From an archaeon (GTDB lineage: Archaea > Altiarchaeota > Altiarchaeia > IMC4 > QMZM01), in the NCBI GenBank assembly GCA_029933895.1, contig JAOZNG010000048.1:1-7523 (forward strand): 7,523 nt of DNA. The letters are read 5' to 3'. The translations under genes were made by a program, and so were the position numbers. Under the pieces are notes generated by a model. It worked only from the letters and a program-made list of their open reading frames with translations. It was not told the origin of the DNA and made no database searches. How positions within the stretch are numbered: position 1 is the first letter of the stretch; each line of letters opens with the position of its first letter. Positions 1 to 6,414 of the stretch are shown piece by piece.

Positions 1-171
1 GCATTGAATTTCATGGTAAACAATCTGTATGAGATATATGGAAGGATTAGGGCCCATAACACCTCTCTGCTCTATGATATAGTCGAGAAACCTTACGGCA
101 TGAGGGAGGTCTGGATTTTTGACCCAGATGATTACCTGATTGTTTTAAGTGAGTCACTGGAGGAGCCATGA
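1..171 (+). CDS. C-terminal end of a VOC (glyoxalase/bleomycin-resistance fold) protein, partial
   Basis: The window opens inside this gene: frame 1 is open from base 1 and ends at TGA 169-171, giving the last 56 residues. The tail GMREVWIFDPDDYLIVLSES matches the closing strand of the vicinal oxygen chelate fold, where family members usually read G-x-R-x-x-x-x-x-DPDG-x-x-I-x-x-x-E. The Glu in LSES sits where the last metal ligand of the fold normally lies. The usual Gly after DPD is Asp here. VOC proteins are small metal-dependent lyases, isomerases, dioxygenases or binding proteins, and the fragment does not show which. It was not possible to see the first betaalphabetabetabeta half, which lies upstream. 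Fold assignment is fairly secure; substrate is unknown. Confidence 0.7.
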   Translation, partial: ALNFMVNNLYEIYGRIRAHNTSLLYDIVEKPYGMREVWIFDPDDYLIVLSESLEEP

Positions 172-261
172 TTTATTCCCATGTCTCCCTTCTCCTACAG
201 CGCTCAACCCACCTACGGTGAACGGAATCCAGTCCCTGAACAAACTTGCTGGTAGATACTG

Positions 262-293
262 ATATATAGCAATATGATAATATTATCTAATAT
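262..293 (+). promoter_or_regulatory. Archaeal TATA-type promoter of the surface-protein operon
   Basis: ATATATA at 262-268 lies in an AT-rich stretch 30 bases before the ATG at 292. This is the spacing expected for a TATA box 25 or so bases before the transcription start of a leaderless mRNA. No Shine-Dalgarno-like purine run precedes the ATG. The element GATATATAGC is followed by TTATCTAATAT at 283-293, an 11-mer that recurs before the beta-helix gene. The promoter supports the ATG at 292 over the upstream in-frame ATG at 274, which would lie before the predicted transcript start. Confidence 0.55.
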
Positions 294-1698
294 GGGTTTA
301 AGCGGAACCGAGAAGTGTTTTGTTGTTGTCTTACTGGTTGCTTTACTGCAGTTGGCTGCGGGCGCAAGCCTGCAGAATGAAGACATCTCTGTTAGTGTTG
401 AATTAGACAAGAATTTTTTGAACCAGAAAAGTTACAGGTCAGGTGAAATCGCTAATGTCTCAATCAGGGTAAGTAATCCCTCATATTATGCTTTAACAGA
501 GAATTGCCTGCGATTCAAGATCGTTGAAGGGGTTCCGATGGCTGGGAGAGAGATGATACCAGCTTATGAACTGGAAAAACCTCTCGTTCGGAGATTCTAC
601 CGCTGCGGAGTTAATGGATTAAAACCCCATAGCTCCAAGGAGTTTATTTATTCATTTAATGTTAGCCTGCCCCCTGGGAGATATGGTTTAATTGTTGATT
701 TATTAACTAAGGGGGGCTATTTCCTGGATTCCGGGGGGGAGGGCTTCACAGTAAACAACCTATCCTCCAGGAATAATGAATTCATATTATTTAATTCAAC
801 CGAGTTCACCTCCAGAGAGGCTGAATGGGTTAAATACGCTAGACACATGCACGTGAATGAAGTCTACACAATCAATGGTTCAGTGCAAAATTCAGGGGAA
901 GAAAAAACAGTATTTGAGGTGGTATATAGCCTCTACAGGTTCAATGAACGACCCTATAATGGAACCTCATTGAGCGAAAAAAGAATGTCTATGAATTTAC
1001 CTCCCCATGGTGTGGGGGTTTTCGAGTTCACGGACTCGGTTTCGGAGGAGGATCATTATATCGGTTTCTTGACTGCTGAGAGAGATGGCTCTGTTGTTGG
1101 AGTGGATAGATATAAGGCTGTATTCACCGCAGACCGGTGGGCTGAGGTATATGAACTGTATACAAGTAACTATGCCTACAGCAGGAACGACAGGGTAGAG
1201 TTTATGTACTACATCGCTGCAAGCGGGGGTAGAAACGATGAGGTAAAGAGCATTAAACCAGAGGAGGCTGCAAATCCTGGTCTGACTCTACCCTTGGATG
1301 TTAAGATAAGAGAGAGGGTGGTGGATGAAAAAGGCGTCGTGTATGAAGAAACCAGGGGTCCGTTTCTGGCGCAGATGGATTACCGGATTCCGGTTAACTC
1401 CAGCTTTAGAACGGGAAGGGATTTGCGGGATTTTAATGTTACCGTAGAGGTCTACGACAACGATACTGGGAAGCTGTTGAAGGCTCAGACTGTATCATAC
1501 CGGTTCATTGATTTCGTGGCGGAGGGTGAAGTAACCTGCTTTGATGGAATAATGAACCAGAACGAAACCGGAGTCGACTGCGGCGGACCCTGTGAGCCGT
1601 GCAGTTCCCGGATTCCATGGGAGTTGATTGCTGTATTACTGATTGCTCTGGGCGCGGCATCTTATGTTTCAATCAAAAAGAGGAGGAAGTCAGGATGA
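292..1698 (+). CDS. Exported beta-rich surface protein with C-terminal Cys motif and membrane anchor
   Basis: The gene encodes 468 residues from ATG 292; an in-frame ATG at 274 would add six. The N-terminus is a signal peptide: a charged TEK, then a hydrophobic run to about residue 25, with likely cleavage after AGA. Residues 26-415 look like several Ig/CARDB-type beta-sandwich segments, for example SGEIANVSIRVSNPS, INGSVQNSGEEKTVFEV and RNDRVEFMYYI. There are about ten Asn-X-Ser/Thr sites, suggesting N-glycosylation. Residues 416-437 carry CFDG, then NQNETGVDCGG, then two more Cys. I recall this short motif from the juxtamembrane region of surface proteins of DPANN-like archaea. A transmembrane helix (about 441-461) and a KKRRK stop-transfer tail follow, so most of the chain is outside the cell. 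The stop overlaps the next start (ATGA), so the two are probably translationally coupled. No enzyme motif was seen; a structural or adhesive role is an inference. Confidence 0.85.
   Translation: MGLSGTEKCFVVVLLVALLQLAAGASLQNEDISVSVELDKNFLNQKSYRSGEIANVSIRVSNPSYYALTENCLRFKIVEGVPMAGREMIPAYELEKPLVRRFYRCGVNGLKPHSSKEFIYSFNVSLPPGRYGLIVDLLTKGGYFLDSGGEGFTVNNLSSRNNEFILFNSTEFTSREAEWVKYARHMHVNEVYTINGSVQNSGEEKTVFEVVYSLYRFNERPYNGTSLSEKRMSMNLPPHGVGVFEFTDSVSEEDHYIGFLTAERDGSVVGVDRYKAVFTADRWAEVYELYTSNYAYSRNDRVEFMYYIAASGGRNDEVKSIKPEEAANPGLTLPLDVKIRERVVDEKGVVYEETRGPFLAQMDYRIPVNSSFRTGRDLRDFNVTVEVYDNDTGKLLKAQTVSYRFIDFVAEGEVTCFDGIMNQNETGVDCGGPCEPCSSRIPWELIAVLLIALGAASYVSIKKRRKSG
1537..1602 (+). other. Juxtamembrane cysteine motif (CxDGxxNQxExGxDCGGxCxxC type)
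   Basis: This stretch encodes four cysteines at residues 416, 430, 434 and 437 of the first operon protein, with conserved-looking DG, NQ, E, G and DCGG positions between them. It lies three residues before the membrane helix. I recall the same spacing from many exported archaeal proteins and from some Bacteroidota proteins, usually near the C-terminus. The acidic residues and close cysteines suggest a small disulfide- or calcium-stabilised knob, but the function is not established as far as I know. Confidence 0.6.
1681..1694 (+). promoter_or_regulatory. Shine-Dalgarno site that sets the start of the Cys-rich gene
   Basis: AGGAGG at 1681-1686 lies eight bases before ATG 1695 and is made from the Arg-Arg codons of the upstream protein's basic tail. 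It fixes the start at 1695 rather than the longer in-frame ATG at 1599, which would put 32 residues with no signal-peptide character in front of a clean signal peptide. It contrasts with the operon's first gene, which has no such site. Confidence 0.75.
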
Positions 1699-3605
1699 GA
1701 AATAAGCTTATCGTTTTAATGGTTGTTGTATTGTTTCTTGTTTCACTGGCCAACGCCAAGAAGTGTAGACGTGATAATAATTGTCGGGGTGTATGCAGTG
1801 AATGCATCAATGGGGAGTGTTGTGCACCTGAGGGCACATCCTGTAACAGTCACGACGACTGTTGTTTTCTGGGATTCGGCAACTGTGCACCCTGCACCTG
1901 GGACTACACCTGCAAACGGGTTGCTCTGTGGTATTATGCAGAGTGCCTGGATGCGTGCACAGTACACTGGGGCTGCGAGTGCATGAACTGTCCTGGCGAG
2001 GATTTATACACTGATTGCTGCGTTCCTTTCTGTGAGGGCCAATACTCGTGCTCCTATTACTGCGATGCTCCTGATTTTGATGCCTGTGTGGCTGGAAATA
2101 CATCAGGGTGCTGTGGAGGTAAGGATTGTGCATGTACTATTGGTGTATGTGGAGCAGTGTGCCTTGACGGGCAGACGAGAGCGTGCAGTAACTCGGAAAC
2201 GTGGAATGACTACTGCAACGGAGAAAACTTCATAGACTACGATTGGGACGGTATTAACGATTCCAGGACAGTAACATGTACAGATACGCAGACATGCACG
2301 GGATGTATATGGCCTGTCTTCTGCTGTGACTCCTCGGATCCAGCGCCAAAGGACTGGGGTTCATGTGATTCCTCAATGGAATCCTGTACAATATGCTGTG
2401 GAGCCTACTGGGGTATTGGAGGGGATGTTTCTCCAACAACATGCTGTGAGGATGACTCTGGCGAGAACAGGATAGTGTGCAGCAAGGATGCTGATGTGGT
2501 AGAAAATGCCTGTGGAGGGGATGCTGAAGCCTGCTGCCCACAGCCAGATGAGTGCGTCTACGACGACAACTGCTACGGAAACGGCTGGTGCCATCCGGTC
2601 TTCAGAAACATATACTGCAACAGCGGTAGATGGAGCTATGATGTGACTCCCCCAGCAATCACCATAACGAAACCCTCAGGTCCTACATTGAGGGATGGAA
2701 TAGATCCAAGGGAGGTGGAATTTGACATAATGGAGGGACACTGCGACATCATAGAAAACACGGTATCCGTTAACCTAAAGGGATATACATGGCGAAACCA
2801 GAGCTATGACCTGAACTCAACAACATTCGATGGGAGCGCACACTGCAGCAGCTGGGGCCAAGACTACTGGAGCCCTTACCCAAACCCTGCAGCCAACAGC
2901 ATGGACTGTTTTTACGGTAATGAGCCCCTGATGCAGCCAGGTGCGTTTACATTAACCGTGTGTGCATCCGACGCCGCAGGCAACAACGGCTGCGACTCCG
3001 TCAATATCAAATACCTGGTGAATTCCTCGATAGGAAACCTCTGCTACAGGTGGAATGCAATCTCTTTGCCCACTTTACCCGTGGACCCTGATACCGGGGG
3101 ATTTGAAACCGACCCAAGAACCACCCCCGTGTTACAGGGTCTGCCCTATGACCGCCTGGCTAGATACAGAGACAGTGACGTCTTCGACGCCTTCGCACCG
3201 GAGATAGTATTAAATGTGCATTCACTCAACAACCTGAGTGTGGGGGTTGGATACTACATATTCATAACAGAAGAGACTGCATCATCTCCTGGCTCATGCC
3301 TTAACAAGAGCTACTGGGGAATGCCTTCACCAACAGCACCTGTTCTGCACCTCAACGGGCCTGGGCTGTATTTCTTCGGGATACAGGGGAACAGCTCCAT
3401 GGAGGGTAAAGATATTGGAGCCGCTTTATCCAACAACAATATAGACCCCAGTGAATACGAGGGAGTATATTATCTCGACAAGACAGCCGGTGAACAACCC
3501 TACGGGGATTTTGTGAAATACCCCGACCTTGGTATGGATTTCGAGACAGGGAAGGGCTACTGGATAAACTACACAGGTTCAGGGGACATGTTACCACTCT
3601 ACTAG
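1695..3605 (+). CDS. Large secreted cysteine-rich protein with duplicated C-terminal WNxIS/GxGYW module
   Basis: The product is 636 residues, not recognised as a named family. A signal peptide (1-21) ends at LANA, with KKC beginning the mature chain. Residues 22-317 hold about 50 cysteines, including eight CC pairs. The opening CRRDNNC...CxNGxCC...CNSHDDCC resembles small disulfide-knot modules such as WAP, Dickkopf or EB types. DYDWDGIND (181-189) looks like a thrombospondin-3/EF-hand calcium loop. Residues 318-445 resemble an Ig-like extracellular domain (VTPPAITITKPSG to CASDAAGN). From W453 (WNAISLP) two related blocks follow, ending in GVGYYIFI (from 517) and GKGYWINY (from 619), a module I associate with archaeal exported proteins. 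There is no C-terminal membrane helix, so it is probably released or held by partners. It overlaps the upstream gene by ATGA, and the next gene follows six bases later. The extracellular location is well supported; any binding or toxin-like role is speculation. Confidence 0.85.
   Translation: MRNKLIVLMVVVLFLVSLANAKKCRRDNNCRGVCSECINGECCAPEGTSCNSHDDCCFLGFGNCAPCTWDYTCKRVALWYYAECLDACTVHWGCECMNCPGEDLYTDCCVPFCEGQYSCSYYCDAPDFDACVAGNTSGCCGGKDCACTIGVCGAVCLDGQTRACSNSETWNDYCNGENFIDYDWDGINDSRTVTCTDTQTCTGCIWPVFCCDSSDPAPKDWGSCDSSMESCTICCGAYWGIGGDVSPTTCCEDDSGENRIVCSKDADVVENACGGDAEACCPQPDECVYDDNCYGNGWCHPVFRNIYCNSGRWSYDVTPPAITITKPSGPTLRDGIDPREVEFDIMEGHCDIIENTVSVNLKGYTWRNQSYDLNSTTFDGSAHCSSWGQDYWSPYPNPAANSMDCFYGNEPLMQPGAFTLTVCASDAAGNNGCDSVNIKYLVNSSIGNLCYRWNAISLPTLPVDPDTGGFETDPRTTPVLQGLPYDRLARYRDSDVFDAFAPEIVLNVHSLNNLSVGVGYYIFITEETASSPGSCLNKSYWGMPSPTAPVLHLNGPGLYFFGIQGNSSMEGKDIGAALSNNNIDPSEYEGVYYLDKTAGEQPYGDFVKYPDLGMDFETGKGYWINYTGSGDMLPLY
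1758..2645 (+). other. Region encoding the 50-cysteine disulfide-rich domain
   Basis: These bases encode residues 22-317 of the secreted protein. I counted 50 Cys, about 17% of the residues, with eight adjacent CC pairs spread through the region. The spacing is irregular rather than a clean tandem repeat, so it may be several different small knots in series. The even count and the export signal favour disulfides, although metal binding cannot be excluded. The cysteines drop sharply after residue 317, with only seven in the remaining 319 residues. Confidence 0.75.
3051..3593 (+). repeat. Two diverged protein-level copies of a WNxIS/GxGYW module
   Basis: Block 1 runs from WNAISLP (base 3051) to GVGYYIFI (ends near 3266). 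Block 2 runs from GPGLYFFGIQ (base 3357) to GKGYWINY (ends near 3572). Each has an opening aromatic strand, a middle with a tyrosine-led strand (YDRLARY in the first, YEGVYYLD in the second) and a closing G-x-GYY/W-I strand. Similarity is at the protein pattern level only, with no DNA identity, so the duplication is old. In other archaeal exported proteins I recall a motif of the kind WNLISxP...GxGYWI. Confidence 0.5.
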
Positions 3606-3611
3606 GGCAAG

Positions 3612-4175
3612 ATGAAAAACACATACCAGGTTATTGCAATAACGTTGATGGTAACTCTGGCTATAGCGCAACCGATGCCCTCTACTGGGACCATAGTGGC
3701 GGGGAAGGTAACCTTCCATGGAGAACGGGTTGATTCAGCTGTGGTGGAGATAAAGGTCCCAGGGAAGGAATACAGGATACGAAGCACCTTTCTGCACGAG
3801 GAGCTGAATTACTATATATCCAGCGTCAAAGCGGCTTCAGGGGACTACATTACTGTCACAGCATTCTATGAAGGTATGAACAGCTCCAACTATGCTATCA
3901 AAGGCAGTGAACAGAGCTACATCATCAACATCGAAGTAACAGATAAGTCAAGGCTGCCTCCAGCAAACATGAAAGAAACCCCGTCATCCGCTGTTTCATC
4001 AACATCAATCTCCTCTACCACAACCACAGAGGCTGTGCACGATTCCACCGCATCATCCAGCACCACATCCATCAATGAAGAAGAGGGGGATGGGTTCTAC
4101 AAAACAATAGCAATAGTAGCAGCTGCTATAGTTCTGGTATTGTTTATCTATGGTGTTATCTCACGAAGGTCCTGA
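3612..4175 (+). CDS. Small membrane-anchored protein: Ig-like domain, Ser/Thr stalk, C-terminal helix
   Basis: The product has 187 residues. Residues 1-19 form a signal peptide ending at AIA. Residues 25-110 have the pattern of a carboxypeptidase-regulatory-like or related beta-sandwich: GTIVAGKVTFHG, then DSAVVEIKV, then GDYITVTAFYEG. Residues 122-153 are a low-complexity Ser/Thr stalk, typical of O-glycosylated linkers near archaeal cell membranes. A transmembrane helix (about 164-183) and an SRRS tail place the domain outside the cell. The gene starts six bases after the previous stop, with only a weak purine stretch (GGGCAAG) before the ATG, so it is probably the last gene of the same operon. 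Nothing in it suggests catalysis. A role as anchor or partner for the unanchored Cys-rich protein is inferred from gene order only. Confidence 0.82.
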   Translation: MKNTYQVIAITLMVTLAIAQPMPSTGTIVAGKVTFHGERVDSAVVEIKVPGKEYRIRSTFLHEELNYYISSVKAASGDYITVTAFYEGMNSSNYAIKGSEQSYIINIEVTDKSRLPPANMKETPSSAVSSTSISSTTTTEAVHDSTASSSTTSINEEEGDGFYKTIAIVAAAIVLVLFIYGVISRRS

Positions 4176-4178
4176 TTT

Positions 4179-4400
4179 CTATACCACATAGACTACGTAA
4201 ACAGTAGCTGTTACCGCTACTGAAATAAGGGAGCTGTTCAGGAGAGGGCATCTGAAGCCCAGAATCAATCTCAACAGAAACATGTATGCCGGTGCACCTA
4301 AAGCTATCGGGTTAACGCAGAATCCCCTGAAGGCTGAGGCAAGACCCAGAAACAACATACAAAACAGGGTTACTAACGCTATTTTTCTGTCGTCATCCAT
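4179..4400 (-). CDS. Small hydrophobic membrane protein, unknown function
   Basis: This 73-residue protein is read leftward from ATG 4400-4398. Its start lies inside the end of the M16 peptidase gene: the sequence ATGGATGA holds both the new ATG and the peptidase's TGA, an eight-base overlap that suggests coupled translation. After a charged MDDDRK start there are two or three hydrophobic segments (about residues 7-24, 32-50 and 56-73), so it should be an integral membrane protein, with few charges elsewhere. I recognise no family. It stops at TAG 4181-4179, three bases from the convergent gene's stop. Position at the end of a peptidase operon hints at a membrane partner for that peptidase, but this is only context. 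Another possibility is that it is a chance ORF, made less likely by the strong hydrophobic pattern and the tight overlap. Confidence 0.6.
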   Translation of the reverse strand: MDDDRKIALVTLFCMLFLGLASAFRGFCVNPIALGAPAYMFLLRLILGFRCPLLNSSLISVAVTATVYVVYVV

Positions 4401-5631
4401 CTTCAGGTTTAAGCAGTGTTATGGTATAATCATCTCCCAGATATTTATTCGCTGCATCCATCAAATCCTTTACAGAGACCTCCCTGATGTATCTCTCTTT
4501 CTCCCTGTAGTCGAAGGGAATGCCACAGAACTCGCTCTCCAAAAGCAACATAGCACTTTCCGTGATACGCTCCAGGAGGTCATCATACTTTGAAAGCATC
4601 AGATTCTTTGTGCCTTCAAGTTCTCTTTCACTAATCCGTTCATTCTTCAGGTCATTGAACACCATCTCAATGGTTTCCTGTGTCTCTTCAAGCTTGTTGG
4701 GGTTGAATCCATCCACATGTGAAATAAACATCCCCTCATTCTGGAAGGGCTTATAGAACGAGCCTACAGAGTAACCTATACCCCTCCTCTCCCTCAGCTC
4801 CTTGAACAATCTGGAGGATAAACCCTCCGAAAGAATGGATGATAAAAGATCAAGCTTGAAGAAGTCATCACTACTGTAGCCTGGAACCCTGTAGCCTAGG
4901 GATAGATACATCTGGTTAATATCCGCCCTCGATTCCTCCCTGAATCTGTGCCTGTTGCTGATGTCTATCTCCTCTCTTGGATGGTGTTTTCCATCCCCCA
5001 GGGAGCCGAAGGTGTTCTCCACTTTATCCAGAAGTTTTTTCTCGTTGAAGTTGCCGCAGACCACCATCACAGTATTAGTTGGAGAATAAAATTCCCGCTT
5101 GAACTCCTCCAGCTCGCTCTTTTCCACAGAACTCATCGCCTCAACCGTTCCCTGAATCTTCTTCTCAAGTGGTGTGTTATTGAAGAGCGTTGGTATGAAC
5201 AAATCCATCAAGGCGTATTTATCGGGGGAGTTAATGTAGTTTCTTATCTCTGTCAAGACAACCTCTCTCTCTAATTCAAACTCCCTCTTCCTGTAATCCA
5301 TGTTTGTCGCTGCCTCATAGAGTATCTCTATAGCGTTCTCCAGTTCCATGCAGGGTGTTTTGGCATAGAATGCAGTGTACTTCCAGGTGGTGTAGGCATT
5401 AATTACTGTCCCACTATACTCCAGGTCTTCTGTAATCTGCCTCCCAGTCCTGTACTTGTTGGATTTAAACAGCAGGTGCTCGTTGAAGTGGCTTCCACCG
5501 TTTATTCTATCATCCTCATCCACTGAGCCGACCCTGACCCCGACCAGGAGAGCTGCTTTTTTTGTGTTAGCTCTCTCCTCCAGCAAAACCCTTAAACCGT
5601 TCCCGTATTCTATTCTCTGAATCTCATCCAT
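4393..5631 (-). CDS. M16 family zinc metallopeptidase (insulinase/processing-peptidase type)
   Basis: The product has 412 residues, the normal size of a single-chain M16B peptidase. The inverted zinc site HFNEH is at residues 48-52 (His48, Glu51, His52), and the downstream Glu lies in the EREVVLTE helix (Glu128), so the catalytic set looks complete. Further family marks are YSPTNTVMVVCGNF (182-195), closing the first domain, and SSRLFKELRERRGIGYSV (272-289), which carries the Arg and Tyr that bind the peptide substrate in the second domain. There is no signal peptide, so it should act in the cytoplasm. M16 enzymes form a clamshell that degrades or trims small peptides, and many bacterial ones work as pairs with an inactive partner; no partner is visible here. 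It starts three bases after the MBL gene's stop and overlaps the small membrane protein gene. The substrate is unknown. Confidence 0.92.
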   Translation of the reverse strand: MDEIQRIEYGNGLRVLLEERANTKKAALLVGVRVGSVDEDDRINGGSHFNEHLLFKSNKYRTGRQITEDLEYSGTVINAYTTWKYTAFYAKTPCMELENAIEILYEAATNMDYRKREFELEREVVLTEIRNYINSPDKYALMDLFIPTLFNNTPLEKKIQGTVEAMSSVEKSELEEFKREFYSPTNTVMVVCGNFNEKKLLDKVENTFGSLGDGKHHPREEIDISNRHRFREESRADINQMYLSLGYRVPGYSSDDFFKLDLLSSILSEGLSSRLFKELRERRGIGYSVGSFYKPFQNEGMFISHVDGFNPNKLEETQETIEMVFNDLKNERISERELEGTKNLMLSKYDDLLERITESAMLLLESEFCGIPFDYREKERYIREVSVKDLMDAANKYLGDDYTITLLKPEDG

Positions 5632-5634
5632 TTT

Positions 5635-6414
5635 CTATCTAAACCAATCCAGATTGCCTTCTCCTGTTCCTGAAAGATTATCTAAATCCAGGGTCATCCC
5701 GTCCCTGGCTGCAAGGGTTTCAATCCCTGATTCCCTCTCAACCCTGGCCGCTTCCTTCTCCGGGTTGGAGTTCAGCATCTGCATCCCGAAGTGGGTTAAG
5801 ACCAGAAGCTCCGGCTTGGCTTTTAAGGCAATCTCTATAGTCTTGTCCACGTTAAGATGCGTTTTTATCTCCGTACCTGATGGAGAGATACAGTTGAGTA
5901 TCAACACCCTCGCATTTCTATAGTACCTGATGAGGCTCTCATCTAGGTTCGTGTCGGAGCTGTATGTTACTGTGCCGTTTTTGGAGTGGAATCTGAAGCC
6001 AAGGGAGTTAACATGTCCTACGGTGGGAATGGCCTGCACCCTCAGCTTGTTTATCCAGAATTCATCCCCCGCCATGGGGACCAAAACATTCACTGCCTTC
6101 CTATGGTATTCTGAGATATAGGGGAGGGTGTTTCTCTCAATAACAAGAGAGCCCCTCTTTTTTTTTGTTCCATGGGTCATGGCCTCAATCATTACCTCAG
6201 CATCAGAGTAATGATCCAGGTGCCTGTGTGAGACGAACAATGCATCCAGTTTCTCTGGATTCATGTTGAACTCCAGGGTTCTTATTAAGGCGCCGGGTCC
6301 AGGGTCCAGCAGAATCCTGGACTCCAGGTCAAGCCATATGCCTCCAGAATACCGTCTCTGGGATAGGACCACGAATCTGCCCCCACCTGTTCCCAGAAAG
6401 GTTATGGAAGCCAT
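5635..6414 (-). CDS. MBL-fold metallohydrolase (RNase Z-like branch)
   Basis: The product has 259 residues. It starts MASITFLGTGGG, as in the ElaC/RNase Z-like branch of the metallo-beta-lactamase superfamily. The metal-binding set is complete: SHRHLDH gives His63, His65, Asp67 and His68; GHVNS gives His134; SSDTN gives Asp154; and LTHFG gives His208. A KTHLN segment (His186) lies between the last two. Length and the lack of an obvious extra arm that binds tRNA argue against calling it RNase Z itself, and I cannot tell whether the substrate is RNA, a phosphodiester or an ester. It is cytoplasmic. It begins the minus-strand operon from a divergent promoter region, and its stop lies three bases before the M16 start. 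An A9 run encodes part of Thr-Lys-Lys-Lys-Arg (83-87) and the frame is intact through it. Confidence 0.9.
   Translation of the reverse strand: MASITFLGTGGGRFVVLSQRRYSGGIWLDLESRILLDPGPGALIRTLEFNMNPEKLDALFVSHRHLDHYSDAEVMIEAMTHGTKKKRGSLVIERNTLPYISEYHRKAVNVLVPMAGDEFWINKLRVQAIPTVGHVNSLGFRFHSKNGTVTYSSDTNLDESLIRYYRNARVLILNCISPSGTEIKTHLNVDKTIEIALKAKPELLVLTHFGMQMLNSNPEKEAARVERESGIETLAARDGMTLDLDNLSGTGEGNLDWFR

Noticed and set aside
172..261. Possible small gene or RNA between the VOC gene and the first operon
   Set aside because: There is no convincing start with coding character and no clear stem-loop. Only a short T-rich run at 172-177, which could help end transcription, was seen.
274..291. Earlier start of the first operon gene at ATG 274
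   Set aside because: It lies only 12 bases after the start of the TATA-like box, so it would probably not be on the transcript. It remains possible if another promoter acts upstream.
1599..1694. Upstream in-frame extension of the Cys-rich gene from ATG 1599
   Set aside because: It overlaps the previous gene by 100 bases, lacks signal character, and ATG 1695 has both an AGGAGG site and an immediate signal peptide.
1743..2594. Several open frames on both strands across the Cys-rich region
   Set aside because: They are shadows of the 1695-3605 gene, with no family-like sequence and no suitable starts.
3961..4080. Ser/Thr-rich stretch considered as a DNA tandem repeat
   Set aside because: The codons vary and no repeated unit is visible; it is a low-complexity protein linker.
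4282..5274. Plus-strand open frames across the M16 gene
   Set aside because: They lie antisense to a gene with a complete M16 motif set and show no independent coding character.
5635..6414. Calling the MBL gene RNase Z (rnz)
   Set aside because: The metal-binding set is shared by many MBL branches, and I see no clear extra tRNA-binding arm. The broad family name is safer.
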